Shown in pieces: positions 1-14,533 of a stretch of DNA of 64,000 nucleotides; positions within the stretch are counted from its first letter, which is position 1, and every line of letters starts with the position of its first letter. A program made the translations under genes and the position numbers. Under the pieces are notes generated by a model. It saw nothing but the letters and a program-made list of their open reading frames with translations, ran no database searches and was not told the origin of the DNA. The DNA comes from Karstenula rhodostoma CBS 690.94 (lineage: Eukaryota; Ascomycota; Dothideomycetes; Pleosporales; Didymosphaeriaceae). The stretch is taken from assembly GCA_010093485.1 (NCBI GenBank), contig MU001500.1, positions 568,198-632,197 on the forward strand, given 5' to 3'.

Positions 1-698
1 AAAATCTCGAATATGGACACGTCGAATGTAGGTGCCGCGAACTGTAGAAATCGAGAGAAAGGCGGAATGTGTCGATCATGAGCTAACAAGCTCTGGGTAA
101 CAGCTCGATGTGACACGCTGACAGCCTTGGGAAGGCCCGTCGATCCCGATGTGTAGAGCACGTAAGCTAATCGCGACTGCCGCTGGTGTCTCGTATCTGA
201 TCCTGCATCAGAAGTGTGCACTTGATCATCTCTGTCGACAAGCAATGCTCGGGCGTCTCTGGAGGAGGGAAGGCTGTCTTTGAGTGTCGAGTTTGTGATG
301 AAAATATCAGCTGAAACATCCCTGAGGATGAAATCCACTCTCTCGGGTGGCGCATCGAGACCGATGGGACAGAATGCTCTTCCGCTCTTCAAGATGGCCA
401 GCAAGGCGATGTACAGCTCTGGTGATTGGGGTAATAGAACTGGGACAACGTCAGAGGCGTTTTCCAGCCTCGCCAGGTGTGCCTCAATCTTCCTCGCAAG
501 ACCATCGCTTGCCGTATGCAATTCCTCATACGTAAGCTTCCGCCTCTTGACTCCATTTTCCAGGAAGTCGATGGCGGGACCGTCCGTAGCTGACGACGGC
601 CGCACCAGATGGTGCAAATATTCTGGTCCAGGTAGAGTCTTCGGCTGTCTGTTCAGGACAGACAATTCGGACACTGATGCTGGTTCTTGAAGGAGCAT
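1..698 (-). CDS. sidC/NPS2: Siderophore NRPS, N-terminal adenylation domain (SidC/NPS2 type), partial
   Basis: Partial gene: the start is at 696-698 and the gene runs off the left edge. The minus strand reads continuously as the start of an adenylation domain: an N-terminal LPGPEYLHHLV block, then KLTYEELH, VVPVLLPQSPELYIALLAI, and the phosphate-binding A3 core LYTSGSTGLPKAVSVSHRAV at about 165-115. The LPGP-x-LHxLV opening and a first A domain without a preceding condensation domain are typical of fungal hydroxamate siderophore synthetases that assemble ferricrocin-type peptides. SidA, which makes their N5-hydroxyornithine precursor, lies 7 kb away, and that supports the call. The first Met I can place is at 698. 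A possible acceptor (ctcag) lies just upstream in the transcript, so an extra short 5' exon is possible. Product class is an inference, since only about 230 residues are visible. Confidence 0.85.
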   Translation of the reverse strand, partial: MLLQEPASVSELSVLNRQPKTLPGPEYLHHLVRPSSATDGPAIDFLENGVKRRKLTYEELHTASDGLARKIEAHLARLENASDVVPVLLPQSPELYIALLAILKSGRAFCPIGLDAPPERVDFILRDVSADIFITNSTLKDSLPSSRDARALLVDRDDQVHTSDAGSDTRHQRQSRLAYVLYTSGSTGLPKAVSVSHRAVTQSLLAHDRHIPPFSRFLQFAAPTFDVSIFEI

Positions 699-1262
699 TT
701 CGATTGTCTCCACTGAGGTAAGCTAACCTTTGGATGTTCCTGCGTTTACCACACAAAAGCTGTAGCCAGAGCTTGGATGCGATGCCTGTGAGAGAAGAAG
801 ACGGTTAGAATGATTTAGGAGGCGTACAATAATCGGAGGCCTTTGGAGCTTCCTCTCTGATGATGACACGCCGTAATTGCCGGCGTGTGATTGGTCCGAA
901 ACCTTGAGACCAGGTCCTGCCTCTTTGGCCGACGGGACCACACACACCTTTACTAAACGCACAAGAAGCAAGACACCAGAGAGTGCAACGGAGCCACCGG
1001 ATATTGTTGCGTTGTTTGCTATGCGCTGAGTCCAGCACTGGTAAGGGGTCGCCTACGAGACGCCCGCGTGCAGAGTGCAGGCACACGGGAAAGACAGCAG
1101 ACGAGTGGAAAAAAGAAGGCATCAGGACACACGGTTGGGTTTCAATAACAGATGAAGCGAGCAGAGTGGGTCTCGCAAAGCCGAGCGTCGTAACGCCTCT
1201 TGTTCAGAGCTGGCTGGAAGGTCCAAAATCCAGACGTAATCGAAGGAGGGACGGGCAAAATC

Positions 1263-1271
1263 TTATCAGAT
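1263..1271 (-). promoter_or_regulatory. SreA-type iron GATA site (ATCTGATAA)
   Basis: The plus strand reads TTATCAGAT, the reverse complement of ATCTGATAA. This matches exactly the ATCWGATAA motif described for the Aspergillus iron-responsive repressor SreA. It lies 565 bp upstream of the NRPS start and 955 bp upstream of the ABC start. Confidence 0.65.
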
Positions 1272-1699
1272 CGGAAAGACGTGGCTCGCGACTTGCAAAA
1301 ACGGCAGGCTGGACGACGTCTAGACGGAAGCGGCGAACAATGCGTAAGAGAAGCAGGATATTACTCGCAATCCCACACGGGCAGGTCTTACCAACGAGAT
1401 GACTATTATCCATAGCTCTGCGCGCGCGAGTACCGCCGGCTCTGGCTCCGTTGTAGGAGAGGGTCCGGGCCCGCCTCGCAGTGCGCGATCGATCCCACGC
1501 CAACCCAACGACTTCTCTTTATGTCACTGCTTGCCTTGGCTTGTTGGTATGGGTAGGCCGAGTGGCTGCTTCACAAGCCCGTCAGCGCCGCACTGCCGAT
1601 TTCGGGGGCCTCTTGCTTGCCGTCGTGGTCGTGGTGGCTGCTTGCTCCGCGCCGGCGCGACACGGCAAGACGCGCGGGAACGAGCCAAGCGACAAGATC

Positions 1700-1708
1700 A
1701 TCTGATAA
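1700..1708 (+). promoter_or_regulatory. SreA-type iron GATA site (ATCTGATAA)
   Basis: Exact ATCTGATAA on the plus strand, 518 bp upstream of the ABC transporter start and about 1 kb upstream of the NRPS start. It is the second of two such sites in this shared promoter. Confidence 0.65.
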
Positions 1709-2225
1709 GATTTTGTGTCTTCTGTGCGTCACGGCCTGCAGCCTGCCGCCTGGCGCGGGTGACAGATGGTTCAAACTTCAGGGCCGGGTTCCACATGGCG
1801 GCATCCGACGCCAAACTGCCTGCTTGGCTGCTTGGTTGCGTCGTGTACCATGTGGACGAGCATCACTGGCGACAGACTGGATGGCAGCGACTGCAGCCTA
1901 CCACCCAGCTGGCCATCAAAGTGCTGCTCTCAACGCAACATGCCACGCTGGATACCTTCAATCGCATTCGCCATCGCTGTGCTGCTTTAAATAACCTAGC
2001 CCGCTCCCTGGTCCCCTGCCAAGTCTTAGCGAACAGCGTGCTTTGCATCACTGCAGTCGATTCCATCACGTTTGCTCCGTCTTCGAGTCAGTACAGGTTT
2101 CGCGTGCTCTGTGCGTCGAACAATACCTCTCCCAGGCCGTGGAATCTTTCGACATGGACTGCAGGAGCTGACACACATCCTCCTGTGCTTGCGCCATCTC
2201 CGTCCTCGTTCATTGATACGACGTC

Positions 2226-5200
2226 ATGGAACCCATCCAGGCGCTCCCTGGCAACCCTCAGGCAACACCACTCCTCGGGGATACCTTCGCCGACACTGAA
2301 TCGGAAGGCCAACTATTGCTTGCTTCTGAAAACGATGACAGCACTTCATCATCGCGCAATTCGCAATGGGAAGGGCACGTCGACATCGCATCTCTCCACA
2401 CGGCACAAGGCCATCCCGAGCCCCGCGGCATCGGTTTGATCCGTCAGAAGTTCATCCGACAGATTCTTGGATTGAATCCATTCAGGACGTCTTATTTTTC
2501 TCTCTACAAGCCTTTGACCGATTTCCAATCGAGAGCAATCCTATATTTTGGATGTTTCTTCTCCATTGCATGCGGCGTGCCAATACCTTTGATCGGAGTC
2601 ATCTTAGGGAAGATAATCAACAACTTTCCCCCACGCGAAGATGAACTCAAGCTGCGGCTTGTGCAGCTCATGGCCATGGCTGTGATTTACTTTGTGGTAG
2701 CATGGGGATCGACCGTTTGCTGGGCGCTGGTAGGTGAAAGAGTTTCGAGAAAAACGCGCGAGCAGCTCGTCGAAAGGTGTCTAGGAATGGACCTCACCTA
2801 TTACGATACTGTTTCACCCGACATCACGAATACCCTCACCGAAAAGACGCAAACTATTCAGCTAGGAACCTCCGAAAAGGTCGGTGTATTCCTGACATCC
2901 ATCAGCTATTTTATTGCCGCCTTCACTGTTGGTTTCACACTCAATGCTAGGCTCACAGCTGTAATGTAAGATCAATACTCCTCAAGCCTGCTGTACTTCA
3001 ATCCGAGTATGCGTATGCGTACCTTGGTACTCTACATGGCTTGGTTCATCGTTCCATCAACTTACATATTTTCAGGTTCGTTACTGTCATACCAGCTATG
3101 ACCATCGTCGTTGTTTGCGGGACTCATTTTGTATCGAAGTTCTCGAGGCAGGCCAGCTCTTTCACCGAGAAAGCCACTTCAGTCGCCGAAAGCGCATTCA
3201 AAGGCGTCCAAATTGTGCAAGCATTTGGAGTAACGGAGCGACTGGCAGAAGACCATGTCAATCTACTCCGCAAAGCTCTCCGAGCCGGCCTCCGCAAAAG
3301 CATCGTCGGTGCCAGCATGCTGGGAAGCGTATACTTCATTGCATACGCTGCTAATGCACTGGCTTTCTGGTACGGCGACAAGCTCCGCAATGGGAGTGCC
3401 GAGGCGGGTACCATCTACGCTGTTGTCTTTTTGATATTGGACGCGTCTTTCGTTGTTGGGGCCGTCGGTCCTTTCATTCAAACATTCGCTCTAGCCGCCG
3501 CGGCAGGACAGGCTGTATTTGATATCCTCGACTACCCGGTAGCCGATATTGACGTATACTCTACGAAAGGCAAGACTGTTGTGAAAGCGAGCTTCGAAAA
3601 AACCATCACTCTACGAGATGTTTCATTTGTTTATCCTGCACGCCCTACCGAGCACGTCCTTCAAAGCATCAACCTTCAGATCGCCCCTGGAAAGGTTACG
3701 GGCCTGGTCGGTCCGTCGGGTTCCGGAAAGTCGACCATTGCTACTCTCCTCCTCCGCTTATACGATCCGTCTGCAGGCTCTGTATTGTTGGGCGACGACG
3801 ACCTGAGAGACCTAAATGTCAAGAGCCTTCGTTCCCAGATTGCACTGGTGACTCAAAGTCCCACTCTATTTACCGGGACGATACTGGATAACATCAGGCT
3901 TGGTCTGCCATCAGATGAGGATCTCGCAGAAGAAGAGGTCATTGCAAGGTGCCAGGCCGCCGCCGAAGAAGCTTACTGTGACTTCCTTGAAAATCTACCG
4001 GATGGACTGTATACGCAGATTGGATCTGGTCACCATTCTCAACTCTCAGGAGGACAAAAGCAACGCATCGCACTTGCACGTGCGCTAGTCGGAAACCCGG
4101 CACTACTCCTTCTGGACGAGTACACCAGCGCCATGGATGCTACGAGTGAGGCCATGGTTCTTGAGAATCTTCGTCGTAGTTCTGCTACCTCTGGTAGGAC
4201 TACCATTATCATTGCCCACCGACTTGCCACTGTCAAAGATGCCGATCGTATCGTTGTGATGAAGGATGGTGGTGTTGTGGAGGAAGGACGTCATGACAGT
4301 AAGTAACGTCCTAGTACAGTTTACCATCACCAAACCCTATAATATCCAGAGGTCTCTTGATGAACGTTGCATCTACCATCGGAAAATAGCTTGTCTTTGC
4401 CCAGGCTGCACGATGCAACGCCCAAAATTCTCTCTGGAAAGAACGTAACTGACTCTTCGCTTCCCTTCTAGTTCTCACCATCGGGAACGGCCTCTACGCT
4501 GAGCTCATCCGCGCCCAGAAGTTCGACAAGAAACCCACAATGTCATCCGCTTCATCATTCATCTCTGTCTCCGGTCGCAGAAAGGAGGTTGCACCACCTC
4601 CGAAGGCCTCGCGGGACAACAGTGCAACCCGGAGTCCTTCAGCTCCCAGCGCAAAGAAAGAAAAGTCCGCGCTACAGCTGATCAGAAGGTGCTTCGCTTT
4701 GAGTCGCAACGAGAGCCCGGCCATAGCAATTGGGCTCAGCGCGTCCGTTCTGAGCGGCGCTATATCTATTGGCGAGGCTTATATCTTTGGTAACCTCGTG
4801 GAGCTGCTCAACAGCACGTCAGACGTCTCAGGTCTCATCGCCAGATTCTGTCTTCTGTTCTTCGGACTAGCTATTATCGCTTTACTCTCCCGTGTAACCG
4901 GTGGCAGCGCCTTTGGGTTTGTGTCAGAAAACCTGGTACTTCGTACACGCGATGTATCCTTTCGCACGGTATTAATGCAAGATATCGCATGGTTCTCCCA
5001 ACCCGGTCACTCTCATCACGCGTTGATGGCAAAGCTCAACATGGACAGTGGACACATCAGCGGCTTGTCGGGAGTCATACTGGGCACGTTTTTCTCTATC
5101 GCAACTTCTGTCGTCGGTGGAATGATTCTGGCACATATTGTAGCATGGAAAATCGCCATCGTCTTGTTGGCCGCCGTTCCAGTTATGCTACTTGCTGGAT

Positions 5201-6566
5201 TCTTCCGCTTGCGTATACTCGCCAAGGCTCAAGAAAGACACGAAACTGCGTACAACTCAGCCGCCGCTCTGGTACGTAATCCCCTAGAAAATGAGTTTCC
5301 GCAATGTCTGTATAGGTCCGGCATCTGCTGGGCCACCCTCGCTCATGTAATCATTTGCTAACATTCACATTCCAGGCATCCGAGGCCTGTTCTGCCATCC
5401 AGACAGTTGCCTCGTTGGGACGAGAACGTGATTTTCTCAATAAATATCGGGCCGCCATTCAAACACCATACGACGAGAGCCTGCGCTTTAACGTGCTTGG
5501 CAGTATGATTCTAGCATTCTCCTTGTCTGTCACTTATTTTGTATATGCTCTAGCATACTGGTGGGGTTCGAAACAAGTGCGCGCGGGCAACTACGGTCAG
5601 AAAGACTTCTTCATTGTTCTTCCCGCACTGCTTTTCTCGGCACAGGCTGCCGGACAGCTATTCAGTCTGGCGCCCGAGATCACCAGAGCCAAGACTGCAG
5701 CGCAAAGTGTTTTCGCACTGCACGATGAGAAACCTACCATCATTGAATCGGTAAAGACTACTGAGTTCAACCAAAACGGAGTCAGCCCCACATATGGAAG
5801 CGCAAACGGGTCAAATAACAACGTTTTGGGCGAAGTCGAGTTTCGTGGAGTCAGCCTGCGCTATGCGACGCGGCCTGATGTGGCCGCTCTGAACGATGTA
5901 TCATTCACGATCCGCCCAGGACAATATGTCGCATTCGTAGGCCGATCTGGCGCGGGTAAATCCAGCACAGTACATCTCATCGAGAGGTTCTTTGACCCTA
6001 CAGCTGGCAGCGTCTTCGTCGACGGTGAAGATATCCGCAATGGCGACGTAAAGCTCCATAGAGCACGACTCGGGTTAGTCGAACAGGAACCTGACCTCTT
6101 CCCCGGGTCTGTCAAGTTTAACATCGGGTTGGGCAAGGTGGGATCCGAGCCCACTGAAGAAGCCCTCGTCGAGGTGGCAAAGAAATGCGAACTGCATGAC
6201 TTTATCATGAGTCTCCCGGAGGGCTACAACACCGAAGTTGGTGCCCACGGATCGAAACTTTCGGGTGGCCAAAGGCAGCGACTGGCCATCGCTCGTGCCT
6301 TGATTCGAGACCCCGAGATCCTCCTCTTGGACGAAGCGACTTCGCAACTGGACGCCAACACCGAGCGCGATATTCGTAAAGCTATCGCAGCTGCCTCGAA
6401 GGGACGGACGACCATCATGATTGCCCATCGCTTAGCAAGTGTACAACATGCGGACTGCATCTTTGTCTTCGAAGCTGGTAAGATTGTTGAGCAGGGACGA
6501 CACGATGAGCTCGTGTCGATGGGGGGCATCTATGCGGGCATGGTAGCTGCTCAAGAGTTGGGCTGA
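2226..6566 (+). CDS. Full-size ABCB (MDR/Ste6-type) ABC transporter
   Basis: Exons 2226-2965, 3076-4298, 4472-5271 and 5376-6566 give 1317 aa. The order is TMD1-NBD1-TMD2-NBD2. NBD1 has Walker A GPSGSGKST (about residue 459), signature LSGGQKQR (about 569) and Walker B LLLLDEYTSAMD. NBD2 has GRSGAGKSS (about 1109), LSGGQRQR (about 1215) and ILLLDEATSQLD. All four introns boundaries keep frame, with CTAAC-like branch sites before several acceptors. Both ATPase sites look intact. The gene sits between the siderophore NRPS and sidA, shares a promoter with the NRPS and has an iron-GATA motif 518 bp upstream, so a role in exporting siderophore or its breakdown products, or in vacuolar handling, is the likely inference. 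Sequence alone cannot separate this from general drug efflux. The start codon is the first Met giving the acidic N-terminal tail before TMD1. Confidence 0.93.
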
Positions 6567-6940
6567 GCTCCTCGTATAACAAGCGGTTTCGTTGGCCTCT
6601 AAATTGTCATCCTTTTTCAAGGCTCGAGGCACCTCTGGATACCACGAAAGGTTGACGACCTGTTTTTCGTATCTTATCCAAACCATGTACAACAGTTGTA
6701 GATACGTATCAATGTACATGTATTTGTTCTTCCTACGTCAGGCAGTAGAATGGCACCGAGTTTCTGCTGGCAACGAGCACTCCGAGCAGCCGCAGTCGTC
6801 ACCACACAGGCTCTGGCGCACACCTTCAGCATCGAGAGCACTAGCCATGCAAGGCAGTAGGGCCGAGGCGGTGTTTGCCCTGCAGGATGCATTGTGACGC
6901 TCTGGCGCATACGCATCTCGGCGACAGCTCGGCTTAGAGA

Positions 6941-6949
6941 TTATCAGAT
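6941..6949 (-). promoter_or_regulatory. SreA-type iron GATA site (ATCTGATAA)
   Basis: TTATCAGAT on the plus strand, about 800 bp upstream of sidA. It is the first of a pair spaced 14 bp apart. Confidence 0.65.
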
Positions 6950-6954
6950 GAAAA

Positions 6955-6963
6955 TTATCAGAT
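6955..6963 (-). promoter_or_regulatory. SreA-type iron GATA site (ATCTGATAA)
   Basis: Second copy of TTATCAGAT, starting 14 bp after the first and in the same orientation, which puts the pair on nearly the same helical face. Confidence 0.65.
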
Positions 6964-7104
6964 GGATGGAATGAAAATTTGCTAGTGCGCATCTCCACCA
7001 ATAGAACCCCGCTGCCCCGCCGGCTAAGGTTTTGATCAACACCATCCCACGCAGCACAGCACCATCTTGGAAAAGTGCTGCGGGGCGTCGCAAAGAGTTT
7101 GATC

Positions 7105-7113
7105 TTATCTGAT
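7105..7113 (-). promoter_or_regulatory. SreA-type iron GATA site (ATCAGATAA)
   Basis: TTATCTGAT on the plus strand, the reverse complement of ATCAGATAA (the W=A form of the consensus), 637 bp upstream of the sidA start. Confidence 0.65.
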
Positions 7114-7713
7114 CCGATGTTCTCACCATCTAAGGTCTATCAGCCGAAAGATCCCTACGTCGTCCTGCAGACTGGCCTGCGCGACCTCGGAGCGAGACAG
7201 GCTGGCCCGTCGCAGTGCCGTGTCGTCCCATAGTACTGCTTGGAGCTATGCGGAGCGAGAATGGCCAAGTAACAACGGCCGTGCTGGGTGGGCCGATTTG
7301 ATCTTCCGGTGAGGTTACAAGAGTAGTGGAGCGCCTTCTCACTTCAAACTGCTTTTGCTGCGTGTGTGACAAAGTATCCATACACAAGCTTTATCTACTG
7401 CCTGGTATTTCTGCCCCAATAGCCTCATTCCGCAACTGTAAACGGTATGTCAAGTCGTGGTGTTGTCTTGCTGCTCTAGTCGCTTCGCTATCTTCTAGCA
7501 CGTCATCGACAAGAGTGTACTGTATCCCATCGTATGGCTACAATCTAACTCCTTGCTTCAGACCACCGCATTTGACGTGGAAGATTGGTTGTTGAGACAC
7601 CTGACAGCTGTCGCGGTTACAGCACAGTGTTGCCAATACATCTTAGCCAGCCTGTCAAATCACCAGGTGAGCAAACGCCCTTTCATGGCGAGCTATCATG
7701 CCAACGCTTATAG

Positions 7714-9468
<1,755 letters not shown>

Positions 9469-10479
9469 CAGAACAGAGGGGGTTTTGGTGGAAGCGTAGA
9501 AGGGGCAGAGGGCGGATTGGTGTGAGCGTTTTGCGAATAAAATTTAGGGGATCGAGAATTTGAAATGTATATTTGGATACAATTGGTGTTGGCGAATGGG
9601 GCACTCCAGCGTGTCCTAGAGTAGGTGTAGCAGCCAATGCCCTCCACGGTGTGTTGGGATAGCAAACAGCTGGGCTGAAATGCACTGTTTGCAGCTTCCA
9701 CGCAAACACGGGCAGAGTCAGGAAAAAACCAAGTTCACGCTCGCCTGCTAGTCTTTTCAGGGCATCCCAGGCACGACATCCTTCGCAAGGCCACAGTTCC
9801 GTCTGCACGGCCCGCTTTGGGCACCTTTATGTTTGGGGCCTGTGGCTGAGCGTGAGCGATGGCGGACATGGGTTGACGGGATACGTTGTTGAGTCGCATG
9901 TAGGGCGTACAATCGCAGTGATAGAGGGACCAGGTACTGCGAGTGCGCAGGCAGCAACAAAAGGCTGCGTCGCGACGGTGCCAGCATCGGCGGTTGCACT
10001 CGTTGCTGAGGTGCTTGGCAGGCTGCGCTGGACCACGGCAGCGGCATCACACTGGACTGGGAATCTATCCCCCGCCCGACGCCCGACGTCCTAGGTTGCA
10101 ATTCTCCACTCCTCAACGCCCTCGAACCTGCACGCCCTCTCCAGGCCGCGTGTGCTCCCGTGTGTTCTCTCCAGCCAGTCCTCCCGCGGCTGATTCAGGC
10201 TGCGGCACCTCCAACGCGCACCCCGCCGTCCACAACCCAGCGCCAGCTTCTCGTCGAGTCCCACGCACGCACCTTTTGCGCGCTCGCTCGCTCGCTCGCT
10301 CATTACCGCCCTACTACGTGTGCTGTCTTGCAGTGCAGGTCCTCTGGCACCATCGCCCGCTGACGTAGCCTCCCTCCCCGCCCAGCCGCGCAATTCGGAA
10401 TGCTCTGCGCGCAGCTGAGCCGGCTGTCTTAACCTCGCCTATCGCCCGACTGCCTCCCACACGCTGTCCTGCACCTGCT
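9469..10479. other. Intergenic region, sidA 3' end to YAK1 leader
   Basis: 1 kb without a supported gene. From about 10040 it is pyrimidine-rich, as expected for the YAK1 5' leader. It carries a short CGCT/CTCG tetranucleotide run at 10280-10301. A 205-codon minus-strand frame antisense to the sidA end has no protein-like features. Confidence 0.5.
10280..10301. repeat. (CGCT)n microsatellite in YAK1 leader
   Basis: About five tandem copies of the tetranucleotide, about 180 bp upstream of the YAK1 start codon. Confidence 0.8.
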
Positions 10480-13503
<3,024 letters not shown>

Positions 13504-14533
13504 TGCGAAAAACTAGTTTGTACACTTCATTTGGTTGTTGATGCGCAGTTGCATCGACATAGCTTGCCCTATATTCGATCTTCGACACTCCGATACCCAG
13601 GCATTCTACTCTTCTCAGATGTTCCCCCATGATCGAGAGCACGATCATACCGCACGAGAGGCCTACAAATACCGGTCGCGGTGAATGTCGCCGGTGACAG
13701 ACGCCCGGTGTGCGCGGCGTCCAAATTGTATCACATTTCATTGTATCACACGCAGCTGACGTACGTGGAGATGAGTCAAACATTAAATATCGTTGAGAAG
13801 GCCAGTAGGGTTATCGTACAGGTTGCAGGGCACGGTGGGCAATATCGGGCGGGGCGGGGGGGCGGTTGGGATGGATGAGCCAAGCCAGGCTATACTTGAG
13901 CTTGGTGCAAATTGTTGGCTCGTATGACTCTTACACGTAGGGTGGGTGGTAGAACACGTCTTTTCTCGGGTTTCCGCAGTTCATGCTTGATAGGGGTCCG
14001 GGTTCGACAGGCTGCCCGGTGGGAGGCGGCGCCTTGTACTTTTACCAACATTCATATGGATATTCTGACGGCTGTCGTGCGAGTGCTGACAGTCGACTGT
14101 CGAGTTTAGGTATATCTTTCTAAGTGCCTTGTCGGCTTGACTCGCATCACAATCATGGTATTTGATAGTACTCAGAAGTGAACGGGTCGGTGGAGAAGTG
14201 CACAGCCAACTTCGAATGGACGATGTCGGGCCTCTAAAAGCACGGAGGCTACATACGCATGCCACCATCACCTTGCTGTATCTCCATAATACTGCATGCT
14301 GTTGATGGTATCTGGAAATAGCAGTGTATGAGGGCGACGACCCCGCGCTACTGTAGCGCACTGTAACGCACGTGCCAAAAGCGGGCAGGCGCGCCTCCCA
14401 CTTTGAATTTTGACTCAAAACTACCTTGGAAAACCTACGAGGCCCGCGCAGCTCGCCCACTACCCGCTCCCCGCTTGCGCGACACTTTTCTCGAACGTCC
14501 CGACGACCACACCACTTCGAGAACACCGCCAAC
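13504..14533. other. Intergenic region YAK1-EIF3C
   Basis: 1 kb holding the YAK1 3' end and the EIF3C promoter. I see no gene or RNA signature. Confidence 0.5.

Larger units (their letters stand above)
699..2225. promoter_or_regulatory. Bidirectional promoter region between siderophore NRPS and ABC transporter
   Basis: About 1.5 kb with no supported gene. It contains two exact iron-GATA motifs (1263-1271, 1700-1708) and a perfect 8-bp inverted repeat (866-873 with 881-888, core ACACGCCG). A long open frame on the plus strand (1399-2439) overlaps the ABC start in another frame and shows no protein-like features. Confidence 0.6.

Noticed and set aside
1399..2439. 346-codon plus-strand open frame in the siderophore promoter
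   Set aside because: It overlaps the ABC transporter start in another frame, has no recognisable domain and an erratic composition.
4299..4471. Possible box C/D snoRNA in the 173-nt ABC transporter intron 2
   Set aside because: TTGATGA and CTGA are present, but the closing stem is only about 4 bp and no rRNA guide was recognised.
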